Below, one piece after another: positions 17,500-25,902 of a DNA stretch of 64,000 nucleotides (positions within the stretch are counted from its first letter, which is position 1; each line of letters begins with the position of its first letter). The stretch covers positions 1 through 64,000 of the forward strand of contig NZ_KZ857176.1 of NCBI RefSeq assembly GCF_003350925.1. The letters are read 5' to 3'. The translations under genes were made by a program, and so were the position numbers. Under the pieces are notes generated by a model. That model was given only the letters and a program-made list of their open reading frames with translations, made no database searches and was not told the DNA's origin. This DNA comes from Dyella tabacisoli. Its GTDB lineage: Bacteria; Pseudomonadota; Gammaproteobacteria; Xanthomonadales; Rhodanobacteraceae.

Positions 17500-18687
17500 A
17501 TGTTGCGCAGACCCCTTCTTTTCATACTGGCACTGGCTGTCGCTGCCGTGGCGTCGGCGGATGCATCCAGTGCGACTGTGCCGGCCCAGGGTCAATCGCC
17601 CCAAGTTCAATCGCCCCAGGGTCAATCGCCTTTAATGTCGCGCGACGAGGTCACGCGCATCCTCGCCGGCAATCGCCAGATCGTTTCGCCCCGTGGCATC
17701 GATGAGACGGTCAAGGTGCGCATCGGCGGTATCGATCAATGGCTGTCGATTCGCGGTAAGGATCGGCGCAACCCGATCCTGCTGTTCCTGCATGGTGGCC
17801 CGGCCTCTCCGGCGATGCCGGAAAGCTATACGTTTCAGACGCCGTGGGAGGATTACTTCACCGTGGTGCAATGGGATCAGCGTGGCGCGGGCAAAACCTA
17901 TGCCGCCAACACCGAGCAGGCGATGGCGCCGGGCATGACCGTCGACGGCATGACGGACGATGCCGCGCAAGTGGTGCAGTACCTGCGTCAACGCTATGAC
18001 AAGCAGAAGGTATTCCTGCTGGGGCATTCCTGGGGAACCGTACTGGGTGTGCACTTGGCTCAGCTACATCCTGATTGGTTCTACGCCTATATTTCAGTGG
18101 GCCAGGTCGTGAATGGGCATCGCAACGAGGAGCTTGGCTACGCCTTTGCCTTGCATGAAGCAACGGCACAGGGCAACGACAAAGCCGTAAGCGAACTGCA
18201 AGCCATCGCACCCTATCCGGGTACCAAGCTGACCATCGATCGCGTTGGCGTGCGCAGCCAATGGGAGATGTATTACGGCGGCCTTGCCTATGGGCGTCAC
18301 GACTTTCAGTTCGAAGGCGATGCCGAAGAGTTGTCACCCGATTACAGCAAGCAAGACCTCGACGCTATCGGCAAGGGCAGCCTGTTTTCACTGAACCATC
18401 TGCTTCCGGCACTGCTATCGGCCGATTTCGACCATGTCACACACTTTGAGTGTCCGGTGATCGTGTACGTGGGGCAGCACGACTACACCACGGCGCACGA
18501 GCTGACGGAAAAATGGTTCGGCGATATTCATGCACCGTCGAAGCGATTGGTGATGTTTGCCGACTCGGCACACATGATTATGCAGGAGCAGCCAGGCCGG
18601 TTCTTGACGCACCTGGTAACCGACGCCTTGCCGCTGGCACAAAAAGCAGGGGATGCGGCGCCGGTAGAGGTCACTCGCGATCAGTAA
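17500..18687 (+). CDS. Secreted alpha/beta hydrolase, proline iminopeptidase-like (S33)
   Basis: This 395-residue exported enzyme has a signal peptide (MLRRPLLFILALAVAAVASA) and a short linker with three SP-Q repeats. The fold follows: GGIDQWLSIRG, LHGGPASPAMPES (oxyanion HGGP), WDQRGAGKTY, the nucleophile elbow GHSWGTVLG (Ser), VGQHDYTT (acid) and SAHMIMQEQPG (His). The HGGP/WDQRGAG/GHSWG set is that of S33 prolyl aminopeptidase-like hydrolases; the exact substrate is open. It is followed after 54 bases by a paralogue. The linker DNA has three imperfect 15-bp repeats. Confidence 0.88.
   Translation: MLRRPLLFILALAVAAVASADASSATVPAQGQSPQVQSPQGQSPLMSRDEVTRILAGNRQIVSPRGIDETVKVRIGGIDQWLSIRGKDRRNPILLFLHGGPASPAMPESYTFQTPWEDYFTVVQWDQRGAGKTYAANTEQAMAPGMTVDGMTDDAAQVVQYLRQRYDKQKVFLLGHSWGTVLGVHLAQLHPDWFYAYISVGQVVNGHRNEELGYAFALHEATAQGNDKAVSELQAIAPYPGTKLTIDRVGVRSQWEMYYGGLAYGRHDFQFEGDAEELSPDYSKQDLDAIGKGSLFSLNHLLPALLSADFDHVTHFECPVIVYVGQHDYTTAHELTEKWFGDIHAPSKRLVMFADSAHMIMQEQPGRFLTHLVTDALPLAQKAGDAAPVEVTRDQ
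17591..17635 (+). repeat. Three imperfect 15-bp repeats in coding sequence
   Basis: GTCAATCGCCCCAAG, TTCAATCGCCCCAGG and GTCAATCGCCTTTAA follow each other in frame and encode a (G/V)QSP(Q/L) repeat in the linker between signal peptide and hydrolase domain. Confidence 0.7.
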
Positions 18688-18741
18688 CGCGGCGTGGCCG
18701 CGCTGTCTTTCACATTGTGGTTTCCATCAAAGAGAGTACCC

Positions 18742-19872
18742 ATGCGTCCTGGATTTCTATCGCTTATTGCTATGTTTGGTCTATGTGTCAGCGCGTCGGG
18801 CTTGCGAGCGCAAGAGCAGCCATCGCCAAGCAATCGGGCTGAAGCCGTGAAAATCATCGCCGACATGCGCCGCATCGTGACTCCCGATGGCGTGGAGCGG
18901 CACGAGAAGATCCGCATCGGCGGGATCGATCAGTGGATCAGCATTCGTGGTAACGACAGGCACAATCCCATCCTTCTCATGGTGCACGGTGGGCCCGGCT
19001 GGGTGTCGATGCCGACGAGCTGGTACTTCCAGCGAGGCTGGGAGGAATACTTCACGGTGGTGCAGTGGGATCAACGTGGTGCCGGCAGTACCTATGCAGC
19101 CAACGACCCCGCCGCCGTTGCCCCGACCCTCACCCCCGAGCGCATGATCGCCGATACCGAAGAGATGGTCGGCTGGCTCAGGAAAGCGTTCGGCAAGGAG
19201 AAGATCTTCGTACTCGGCCATTCATGGGGTTCGTATCTTGGGCTTGAAGTGGCCCGGCGGCATCCCGGCTGGCTGTACGCCTATATCGGCATCGGCCAGA
19301 TGACCAACATGCCGGAAAGCGAGCGCCAAGGCTGGCAATTCGCCATGGACGAGGCACATAAGGCGGGCAACACCCAGGCGATTAAAGAGCTGCAATCCCT
19401 CGCTCCGTACGCCGAAGGAACCAAGCCAGTGCCCCTCAAAAATCTGATGATTCAGAGAAAATGGCTTAATCAGTTCGGCGGTATGGTGTATGGCCGAACC
19501 GGTGGCCAGGCCGAGAGTGCCGCCATGTCGCTATCGCCGGAATACACCGACCGCGACGTCGAGCTGATTGGCGAGGCCAGCGACTATTCGCTCGGCAAAC
19601 TGCTCAATCACGCGCTCACGCTGGACCTCAGCAGCATCAAGCGGCTCGACTGTCCGCTCATCCTGTTCCTGGGCCGACACGACCACAATGTCTCATCCAG
19701 CCTCGGCGAGGCCTGGTTCCAGAAAGTACAGGCACCCTCGAAGCGGCTGGTCTGGTTCGAGAACTCCGCACACGAAGTGATGAACGAAGAGCCTGGCAAA
19801 ACGCTCATGTCACTGGTGCAATACGCGCGCCCGCTAGCCAACGAAAAACGCGATGATGTCGGCTCACCATGA
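18742..19872 (+). CDS. Secreted alpha/beta hydrolase, paralogue of the preceding gene
   Basis: From ATG 18742 the 376-residue product has a signal peptide (MRPGFLSLIAMFGLCVSASG, cleavage near RAQ). It has the same motif set as its upstream neighbour: GGIDQWISIRG, MVHGGPGWVSMPTSW, WDQRGAGSTYAAND, GHSWGSYLG (nucleophile Ser), LGRHDHNVS (acid) and SAHEVMNEEPG (His). The two proteins align along their whole length, so a tandem duplication is likely. An ATG-less extension to 18694 is rejected because it would place residues before the signal peptide. The genes probably form one transcript. It ends 36 bases before a REP-like composite. Confidence 0.88.
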   Translation: MRPGFLSLIAMFGLCVSASGLRAQEQPSPSNRAEAVKIIADMRRIVTPDGVERHEKIRIGGIDQWISIRGNDRHNPILLMVHGGPGWVSMPTSWYFQRGWEEYFTVVQWDQRGAGSTYAANDPAAVAPTLTPERMIADTEEMVGWLRKAFGKEKIFVLGHSWGSYLGLEVARRHPGWLYAYIGIGQMTNMPESERQGWQFAMDEAHKAGNTQAIKELQSLAPYAEGTKPVPLKNLMIQRKWLNQFGGMVYGRTGGQAESAAMSLSPEYTDRDVELIGEASDYSLGKLLNHALTLDLSSIKRLDCPLILFLGRHDHNVSSSLGEAWFQKVQAPSKRLVWFENSAHEVMNEEPGKTLMSLVQYARPLANEKRDDVGSP

Positions 19873-19907
19873 CCGCGCGCATAAGTTAAGAGATCGCGTA
19901 AGGCGTC

Positions 19908-20057
19908 GTAGGTTGGGGTGAGCAAAGCGAACCCCAACGTAGCCAAACCCAATCTACCTAACCGGTAATGCCGGGCCAATGACGTTAAGCCATCGACGTC
20001 AGGCTATCGACGTCAGGCCAACGACGTTGGGGTTCGCTTGCGCTCACCCCAACCTAC
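19908..20057. repeat. REP-like composite copy 3
   Basis: It is about 150 bp long: GTAGGTTGGGGTGAGCAAAG at the left end, a middle with repeated GACGTCAGGC-type sequence, and CGCTCACCCCAACCTAC at the right end. The right end carries the stop codon and last residues of the GNAT gene. It is nearly identical to copy 4 on the other side of that gene. Confidence 0.9.
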
Positions 20058-20547
20058 GCAGGCTAAAGTCGCAGTACATGATGTGGAGCCCAACGCGGCC
20101 CAGCGTAGGGTGCTCGAAGGCGCCGGGAACCGTGCCGACGATGTGGAAGCCTAGCCGCTGATAAAGTTCGACGGCCGAGCGATTGGACTCGACCACGGCA
20201 TTGAACTGCATCCCCGCGTATCCGCATTCTCGTGCCCAGTCCAGCGCAAACCGGCATAACGCCGTACCTACGCCGCGCCCTCGAGCATCGGCTGCGACCA
20301 TAAAGCTTGCGCTCGACACATGCGATCCTGGGCCGGGGCGATTCGTTGCCATTTTGGCGGTGCCAAGCACGCGATCGCCATCCACTGCGACCACGGTCAG
20401 CCCCGGCGGCATCTCGATCCATAGGCTGTGCGCCTGCGTCGTGGTCATGGCCGGATCGAAGGGGAATGTCTCCCGTGCCTGTACGACATCACGCACGATA
20501 GGCCAGACGTGGGCCCAGTCGTTTTCGACAAATGCTCTTATGTGCAT
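20044..20547 (-). CDS. GNAT family N-acetyltransferase
   Basis: From ATG 20547 the 167-residue product is a complete GNAT domain: MHIRAFVENDWAHVWPIVRD at the start, VAADARGRGVGTALCRFALD as acetyl-CoA-binding motif A, and NRSAVELYQRLGFHIVGTVP as the conserved C-terminal motif B. It should transfer an acetyl group from acetyl-CoA to a small amine; the substrate is unknown. The last residues (RRLG-stop) are encoded by the REP-like repeat CGTAGGTTGGGGTGA. The frame is open upstream to 20637, but that part is repeat sequence. The gene is bracketed by two almost identical repeat composites. Confidence 0.88.
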   Translation of the reverse strand: MHIRAFVENDWAHVWPIVRDVVQARETFPFDPAMTTTQAHSLWIEMPPGLTVVAVDGDRVLGTAKMATNRPGPGSHVSSASFMVAADARGRGVGTALCRFALDWARECGYAGMQFNAVVESNRSAVELYQRLGFHIVGTVPGAFEHPTLGRVGLHIMYCDFSLRRLG

Positions 20548-20565
20548 GGACCGCACTTTAGCGTC

Positions 20566-20714
20566 GTAGGTTGGGGTGAGCAAAGCGAACCCCAACGTCG
20601 CCACACCCAATCTACCTCGCCGGTAATGCCGGGCCAATGACGTTAGGTCATCGACGTGAGGCCAACGACATTAGGCCATCACGTTGGGGTTCGCTTGCGC
20701 TCACCCCAACCTAC
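20566..20714. repeat. REP-like composite copy 4
   Basis: It is a near-identical twin of copy 3 in the same orientation, with the same left end, the same CCGGTAATGCCGGGCCAATG core and the same right end CTCACCCCAACCTAC. Confidence 0.9.
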
Positions 20715-20730
20715 GACAAGCGTCACGATG

Positions 20731-20761
20731 GTAGGTTGGGGTGAGCAAAGCGAACCCCAAC
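20731..20761. repeat. REP-like single unit copy 5
   Basis: A single GTAGGTTGGGG...CCCCAAC unit, 16 bases after copy 4 and 8 bases before the end of the epimerase gene. GTTGGGGT can pair with ACCCCAAC, so it may terminate the epimerase transcript. Confidence 0.85.
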
Positions 20762-20769
20762 ATCAGCCC

Positions 20770-21669
20770 TCATCTGCCGAGGGCATCGCGAATTACATCA
20801 TCGATAGGCGTGGCCTTTACGCCAAGCGCCTGTTCCGTGGCGGCTGAATCCAGGACGCAGGGGAGATCATAGAGATAGGCCATCTCGATGACCTCGCGTG
20901 CGATCGGATCGCTAGCGGCGAGAGCCTGCCATTCGTCCGTCGATAACCGCGTCAGTATCGGCGGCGGTGCGGCGGCGATTTCGGCGATACGAATAGACAA
21001 GGCACGAACCGAGAGGTCGTTGGAGGGAGCGTGCCAGGCGCGCCCCCATGCTCCATCAGCGCGCGAAGCAGAAATTAAAGTCCGTGCGACATCACGTGTA
21101 TATGTCCAACTGTGCAAAGCATCCAGGTCGCCCAGAAAGTGAGTGGGTTGGCCGCTGATAACGCCCGGAAGTGTCATTAACGTATAGAGCGATAGCGCAT
21201 CGCGGCCCAGATAGTCACTTGCGCGTACTTCGGTCACTCGGGCGCGGCTGGCGAGCGCGTCTTCCCACATCGTTGCGCGCACGCGACCTTTGACGGTCTG
21301 TGGCGCCATCGGCAAGGATTCGGTCATTGGCCCGGCCACCTGGCCATATCCATAAACATTGCTCAGCGTCACGAGATCGGCACCCGAGACTTCTGCGGCC
21401 CGAAGCACGGCCGCCGCTATCGGCGGGAATTCTTGCGGCCATCGGTCGTAACGTGGCATCGCGCAGTTGAAGATCGTCGAAACACCGCCGGCGAGCTTGG
21501 TCAGCGCGGCGACATCGGTGGCATCCACTGCCACATGATGGATGCCCGGAAGCGTGGGACGCGGGTTGCGAGAGACGATGATGACTTCATCGCCTTCCGC
21601 AGCAAGCGCTTGAGCGGTCAGCATGCCGGTAGGGCCGGCGCCGACAATGAGTTTCTTGGCTTGATGCAT
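20770..21669 (-). CDS. NAD-dependent epimerase/dehydratase family protein
   Basis: This 299-residue short-chain-type reductase/epimerase has the extended SDR layout. KKLIVGAGPTGMLTAQALAA is the nucleotide-binding GxGxxG region, VDATDVAAL follows strand 3, LSNVYGYG stands near the position of the catalytic YxxxK (Tyr seen; the Lys spacing is not canonical), and SWTYTRDVARTLI is the conserved substrate-domain strand. ATG 21669 is chosen because the 15 residues in front of it are not part of the fold. It is divergent from an AraC-type regulator that may control it. The substrate is unknown. Confidence 0.8.
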   Translation of the reverse strand: MHQAKKLIVGAGPTGMLTAQALAAEGDEVIIVSRNPRPTLPGIHHVAVDATDVAALTKLAGGVSTIFNCAMPRYDRWPQEFPPIAAAVLRAAEVSGADLVTLSNVYGYGQVAGPMTESLPMAPQTVKGRVRATMWEDALASRARVTEVRASDYLGRDALSLYTLMTLPGVISGQPTHFLGDLDALHSWTYTRDVARTLISASRADGAWGRAWHAPSNDLSVRALSIRIAEIAAAPPPILTRLSTDEWQALAASDPIAREVIEMAYLYDLPCVLDSAATEQALGVKATPIDDVIRDALGR

Positions 21670-21818
21670 GGAGGGTAGCTCGCGGTTGAACGATACGCGG
21701 CTTTGTACCGTCAACCATTGCTATCGTCGCGCACATTCGGCGCTGGCAAACAGCACATTCCACTTTGCGGTTTGGGCATGGCTGACATAAGCCAAGCCAT
21801 CGCGATAAAGTGCGGCAC

Positions 21819-22619
21819 ATGCTCAATTCGTCCGATCTCTGGCCGCCCGCCGGTATTCAGGTCGTCCGCCGCTCCAGCCCGGCTGGACGCGTCGATCTCC
21901 CGGAGATCGCAGATCACCGCGTGAGCTTGCATCTCAGCAAACGCACATTGACGACCTGCTGGGAGTCTGGTCTGAGCTTTATGCGCTTGCGTGGGGACAT
22001 CGATCTCACCCCGGCGCAAAGCATCGGTGGCTTCGATGCGGATGAAAGAAGCGATTCGCTCGAAGTACGCGTGCCGATTGGTTTTCTCCAACGTGTGGCG
22101 GACGAAATGCATGTATGCGGTGCACGCACCGCTGTGGAGACCCGGCACCTGCTCCAGGAGGAGGGCCTGACCCATCTCGTCCTGGCCATCGATGCCGAAC
22201 ATAGTGCCGGTTCGCCTGGTGGTCGCTTGTACATGGATAGTCTCGGTGTTGCGCTTGCCGTGCAGTTGCTGGCACGTCATACAGGGCCGTTGAAGCCGAC
22301 CCGCGAAGGCCTTTCCGCGTTGCAGATTCAACGCATAGTCGATTTCATCGAGGCCCACTTGGATACGCCCCTTTCGCTCAGTCAGTTGGCTGATGTGGCG
22401 GGTGTCAGCCGGTCCTACTTGCAGCGTGAGTTCAAGTCGAAAAGAGGCACCTCGATACATCAGTACGTGGTGAGTCGCCGCGTGGAGAAGGCGCGTGTCT
22501 TGCTGTTGAATCGATCGTTGCCGGCCAGCGAGGTCGCATTGGCGGCAGGTTTCTCTCACCAGAGCCATATGGCGCGGTGGATGCGGCGCTTGCTCGGCGT
22601 GACGCCAGGCAATATTTGA
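21819..22619 (+). CDS. AraC family transcriptional regulator
   Basis: The 266-residue product has an N-terminal sensor region (about 1-160) and a C-terminal AraC double helix-turn-helix (about 165-262). Features seen are IVDFIEAHLDTPLSLSQLAD, VSRSYLQREFKSKRGTSIHQ and ASEVALAAGFSHQSHMARWM, with the GFxxQSHMxRxF-like signature. It is transcribed away from the epimerase gene with about 150 bases between them, suggesting that it regulates that gene. It closely resembles the second AraC-type protein at 41634 in architecture. A GTG nine bases upstream is an alternative start. Confidence 0.9.
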   Translation: MLNSSDLWPPAGIQVVRRSSPAGRVDLPEIADHRVSLHLSKRTLTTCWESGLSFMRLRGDIDLTPAQSIGGFDADERSDSLEVRVPIGFLQRVADEMHVCGARTAVETRHLLQEEGLTHLVLAIDAEHSAGSPGGRLYMDSLGVALAVQLLARHTGPLKPTREGLSALQIQRIVDFIEAHLDTPLSLSQLADVAGVSRSYLQREFKSKRGTSIHQYVVSRRVEKARVLLLNRSLPASEVALAAGFSHQSHMARWMRRLLGVTPGNI

Positions 22620-22640
22620 ATCGCATCGATGATGCTTGTG

Positions 22641-24257
22641 CTATTCGCCCTGCCGCTTAAAGACCATCATCCAGAGGCCGCCGCCAGTTACACGCATGGT
22701 CGTGATCTGACCCGTACGGTTTCGCTCGAACAGGAAAAGATATCCCTTTGCGCCATAGGCATCTTCGCCCTCTGTCGATAAGGGGACGCGCCCCCATGCG
22801 GGATGCTCAAGCACCAGCTTGTCCGCTACCGCCCTGAAGCGAAAATCGGCCGCCAGTTCAGTACTTCGGAAGAGCCCCGTATAGCCCAGCGGATTTACCC
22901 GCGCCGGAGCTAGCAATGGCAAGAATGCTTGACGCGTATGGTTCATGCTTTCAACGAGATCGTAGCCATTTCCAGTGCGGACGAAATGTATCTCGGCGCC
23001 GCCTTGGGTTCGATAGCCTGTCCCGACAGGATCGAGCAACACGCCCGACGAGGAGGCATCGAGCATGCGCAGATGAGCATCGTCAAATTGGATCACACGC
23101 ATGGCGCGGCGGTTTGCCGAAACATAAACCCCTGCATAGAGCGACTCTTGCGATGTGGTTTGTTGAGGCCGGATTTGTTGAGAATGGGATGTCTCGTGGG
23201 GCATGAATAGCTGCGCGACTTTACGGGCCATCATGCTTTGCTTGGCGCCGCCATCGTTGCATAGCAGAGCGACAGTCAGGTCTTCGTGGGGCAGGTAAAG
23301 GAGCTGTGCCTTCCAGCCCTCAAAGCTCCCGCCATGTTGCTCAACAGGCGCGCCATGCCAAGTCTCCAGCTCAATGCCATAACCGTAGGGGATGGATTCT
23401 CCCGATCGAAGTTTTCCTTTCGTCAGCATTTGTTTGCGCAGTGTCGGCCAGGGCGGATTGCTGGCGTGCTGCAAGGTTTCCTCCCACCGGAGAAGGTCGC
23501 CGACCGTGGTCACCATGCCCGTGCCGCCGCGCGCCAATGCATCAAATCGCAATGGCTTGAAGCCGTTATCCTCCAGCGGTACATAGCCTCGCGCCATGCC
23601 CGTCGGGGGATGTTTTAAATCCGTCCATAACAGTGTCTTCGTCATGCCCAGCGGTGTGAAAATCCGCGCTGCCAGGAGTTGATCGAGCGATAGGCCGCTC
23701 GTGCGCTCAAGGATTCTCGCGAGCAAGACGTAGTTTGTACTTGAGTAGGAAAACTGCGTTCCGGGGGTGAAATCCAATCCGAGCTGATGCTTGGCCTGCG
23801 CAATAATTGCATCATCGGATTGTGTCGCGATGTCTCGGCCAGCCAGCTCGCTGAGCGCGGTGTAGTCTCGGATGCCGCTGGTATGGTGGATCAGGTCATC
23901 GATGGTTACGTCTGCCATAAACACCGGCATATCAGGCAAATAATGCCGTACGGACATTCCTGGTGACAGCACGTTTTGCTGGATGAGCATGGCCGCTATG
24001 GCGGCGGTGAATTGCTTTGTGGTCGAGCCGATATAGAAACGCTTCATGGGCGTAATCGCTGCATGACTTTGTAGATCTGCCGCTCCATACCCCTTCGTGT
24101 AGAGAAGCTCGCCTGCACGTTGTACACCTACGGCGCAGCCTGGCGCGTTCGGCTTGATATCTGCGAAAACGGCATCGACATCGGGTGGGTGCGAGGTAGC
24201 CGCCGCACTCGCTATGCAACTCATCGCTGTCAAGGAAAGCATCCACCGGCCTGTCAT
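22641..24257 (-). CDS. Class C-type serine hydrolase (beta-lactamase family)
   Basis: The 538-residue exported protein has a signal peptide (MTGRWMLSLTAMSCIASAAA). The beta-lactamase/transpeptidase-like domain (about 25-350) contains FYIGSTTKQFTAA (SxxK, nucleophile Ser) and FSYSSTNYVLLARIL, at the YxN position with Ser in place of Asn. VEQHGGSFEGWKAQ is the HxG triad strand. A C-terminal beta-rich domain of about 150 residues follows. Such proteins are peptidases/esterases of the PBP4*/EstB group rather than true beta-lactamases. An AAGGA ribosome site is 7 bases before the ATG. It converges with the AraC gene and lies 9 bases downstream of the DJ-1/AraC regulator on the same strand, so the two are probably one operon. 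Confidence 0.87.
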   Translation of the reverse strand: MTGRWMLSLTAMSCIASAAATSHPPDVDAVFADIKPNAPGCAVGVQRAGELLYTKGYGAADLQSHAAITPMKRFYIGSTTKQFTAAIAAMLIQQNVLSPGMSVRHYLPDMPVFMADVTIDDLIHHTSGIRDYTALSELAGRDIATQSDDAIIAQAKHQLGLDFTPGTQFSYSSTNYVLLARILERTSGLSLDQLLAARIFTPLGMTKTLLWTDLKHPPTGMARGYVPLEDNGFKPLRFDALARGGTGMVTTVGDLLRWEETLQHASNPPWPTLRKQMLTKGKLRSGESIPYGYGIELETWHGAPVEQHGGSFEGWKAQLLYLPHEDLTVALLCNDGGAKQSMMARKVAQLFMPHETSHSQQIRPQQTTSQESLYAGVYVSANRRAMRVIQFDDAHLRMLDASSSGVLLDPVGTGYRTQGGAEIHFVRTGNGYDLVESMNHTRQAFLPLLAPARVNPLGYTGLFRSTELAADFRFRAVADKLVLEHPAWGRVPLSTEGEDAYGAKGYLFLFERNRTGQITTMRVTGGGLWMMVFKRQGE

Positions 24258-24266
24258 GTGCTGTCC

Positions 24267-25235
24267 TTACTCTTGTCCGAAGCGCTTTCTGTAATCGGAG
24301 GGAGTGATGCCGAATTCACGCTCAAAAGCCCGCCGGAACACATCGTCACTTGCATAGCCGACCGAATACGCTATCTGGCTGATGGGGGCGGTGGATTCGA
24401 TAAGCGCGGTGCGTGCGCGGTCCATTCTCAATTGGCTGATATATGCCGCGGGACTTGTCTGGAAAGCGGCGCGAAAAGCCCGTGCAAACTGCCGGGTACT
24501 CAGGCTGGCTTGTTCGGCAAGCCGTTCGATCGGCAATGCTTCGTGTAGCCGCTCGACCAGCCACGCCGCAAGATTCGCCAGTGGCTCGGTGGTATGGCTC
24601 TGGAATCGCAAGGGTTCGGAGTATTGACGCTGTCCGCCGGATCGCTTGAGAAAAACGACCATCTCCCGAGCGACCGATAACGCCATGCGAGAGCCAAGAT
24701 CTTGCTCGACCCAGGCTAACGCCAAGTCGATGCCCGAAGAGATGCCGCCGGATGTATGGAATGGCCCATCGCTGACATAGATCTTGTCCGGCTCCAACTG
24801 GATCGACGGGAACTGTCTCGCTACGTCGGCGGAAAAACGCCAGTGAGTCGTCGCCCGCCGGCCGTCCAGAAGGCCGGTTGGCGCCAATCCGTAGATGCCG
24901 GTGCAGACGCTACTGATGCGGCGGATGCCATCGGCATGCATGGTCAGCCACTGAGCCACTTTGCGGGTGGTTTCCGGTTGTCGCAGTCCTGCCCCTCCTG
25001 GGATCACGATCGTATCCAGTTCGCCCACGGCGGCAAGTCGACGCGTGGGTATGAAGCTCAAGCCTGATTCGGCCTGAAAGGCTTTTTCTTCGGCAGCCAG
25101 GACCTCAACGACATAGGGCTGCGAGCCAGCTTCAGCTAGGGCATTGGCGGTAGTGAGCACCTCAAGCGGGCCCACAAGATCGAAGGCGTTTACGCCATCG
25201 AAGCCGATAAATCCGATCTTGCGAGCATGGGACAT
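24267..25235 (-). CDS. GlxA-type regulator: DJ-1/PfpI domain plus AraC helix-turn-helix
   Basis: From ATG 25235 the 322-residue product has an N-terminal DJ-1/PfpI-like (class I amidotransferase) domain with KIGFIGFDGVNAFDLVGPLE and the nucleophile-elbow region SSVCTGIYGLAPTGLLDGR. A C-terminal AraC domain follows (ERLAEQASLSTRQFARAFRA, QIAYSVGYASDDVFRRAFER, GITPSDYRKRF). GlxA-type regulators sense amines or amides through a non-catalytic DJ-1 fold. The frame extends upstream to 25409, but those residues come from a REP-like repeat. It probably controls itself and the serine hydrolase gene 9 bases downstream. Confidence 0.9.
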   Translation of the reverse strand: MSHARKIGFIGFDGVNAFDLVGPLEVLTTANALAEAGSQPYVVEVLAAEEKAFQAESGLSFIPTRRLAAVGELDTIVIPGGAGLRQPETTRKVAQWLTMHADGIRRISSVCTGIYGLAPTGLLDGRRATTHWRFSADVARQFPSIQLEPDKIYVSDGPFHTSGGISSGIDLALAWVEQDLGSRMALSVAREMVVFLKRSGGQRQYSEPLRFQSHTTEPLANLAAWLVERLHEALPIERLAEQASLSTRQFARAFRAAFQTSPAAYISQLRMDRARTALIESTAPISQIAYSVGYASDDVFRRAFEREFGITPSDYRKRFGQE

Positions 25236-25306
25236 CGCTCGATCATAGCGATGAGCCTCGGTAGAGGTAAGGACGCCGAGGCGACGATTTCGGTCATCTT
25301 CCCAAT

Positions 25307-25379
25307 GTAGGTTGGGGTGAGCGCCAGCGAACCCCAACGTTGCGCGACGTTGGGTATCACTTCGTTCAACCCAACCTAC
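25307..25379. repeat. REP-like repeat copy 6
   Basis: It is a full 73-bp element with ends GTAGGTTGGGG and CAACCCAACCTAC and the GTTGCGCGACGTTGGG core. It lies upstream of the DJ-1/AraC gene, so it is outside a terminator position here. Confidence 0.9.
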
Positions 25380-25464
25380 ATCCGCGTGTCGCAACGAGTT
25401 CAATATCACACCCTGGCTGCCACAAAAAATTGCATGCTGCCTATCCCAAGAATAGGATTTTCAT

Positions 25465-25833
25465 ATGCGGTTAATCCGTATCGAGTCGGTTCCGCCAGGC
25501 GATGCGCCTTTCCATATTCGCGAAGCTTGGGTCGGCCTGGTTTTGCCGCTTGCCGAACGTATCGTGGATCAACCGGTTATTAGCGCGTCTAGAAGTGTTC
25601 TCGCCAACAAGCATGGGTTCTGGCTAAGCGTGAAACGGTTTCTGAAGCGTGAATTGGAAGAACAGCCAACTCCGGTCTACGCCATTGACGTTCTTGCGGC
25701 GATCGATGTTTTGCAACGAGCTGATCCGACTGCGGCGCAATGGTGGAAAGCGAATACACCGCACTTGTTCCATGAGGGCCATCTCTTTGCGTTCTCGGCG
25801 AGTTGCTGCATTGAAATCTCAGACATCCCGTAG
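25465..25833 (+). CDS. Conserved hypothetical protein, 122 residues
   Basis: The product is MRLIRIESVPPGDAPFHIRE continued by AWVGLVLPLAERIVDQPVIS and a helical, Trp-containing C-terminal part. The start of the sequence has the look of a small cytoplasmic beta-alpha protein. No motif or family was recognised. The TAG stop lies inside the REP-like repeat (GTAGG), and the convergent flavoprotein gene also stops within that repeat. Confidence 0.55.
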   Translation: MRLIRIESVPPGDAPFHIREAWVGLVLPLAERIVDQPVISASRSVLANKHGFWLSVKRFLKRELEEQPTPVYAIDVLAAIDVLQRADPTAAQWWKANTPHLFHEGHLFAFSASCCIEISDIP

Positions 25834-25902
25834 GTTGGGGTGAGCGCAAGCGAACCCCAACGTTGCGCGACATTGGGTATCACTCCGCTCAACCCAACCT
25901 AC
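25830..25902. repeat. REP-like repeat copy 7, holding the stop codons of both convergent genes
   Basis: Its ends are GTAGGTTGGGG (25830) and CAACCCAACCTAC (25902). The plus-strand gene stops at 25831-25833 and the minus-strand flavoprotein gene stops at 25889-25891, so the element is both the coding end and the likely bidirectional terminator of the pair. Confidence 0.9.

Noticed and set aside
17208-17525. Minus-strand frame upstream of the first S33 hydrolase
   Set aside because: No ribosome site and only the last nine codons match anything; best seen as an inverted 26-bp copy.
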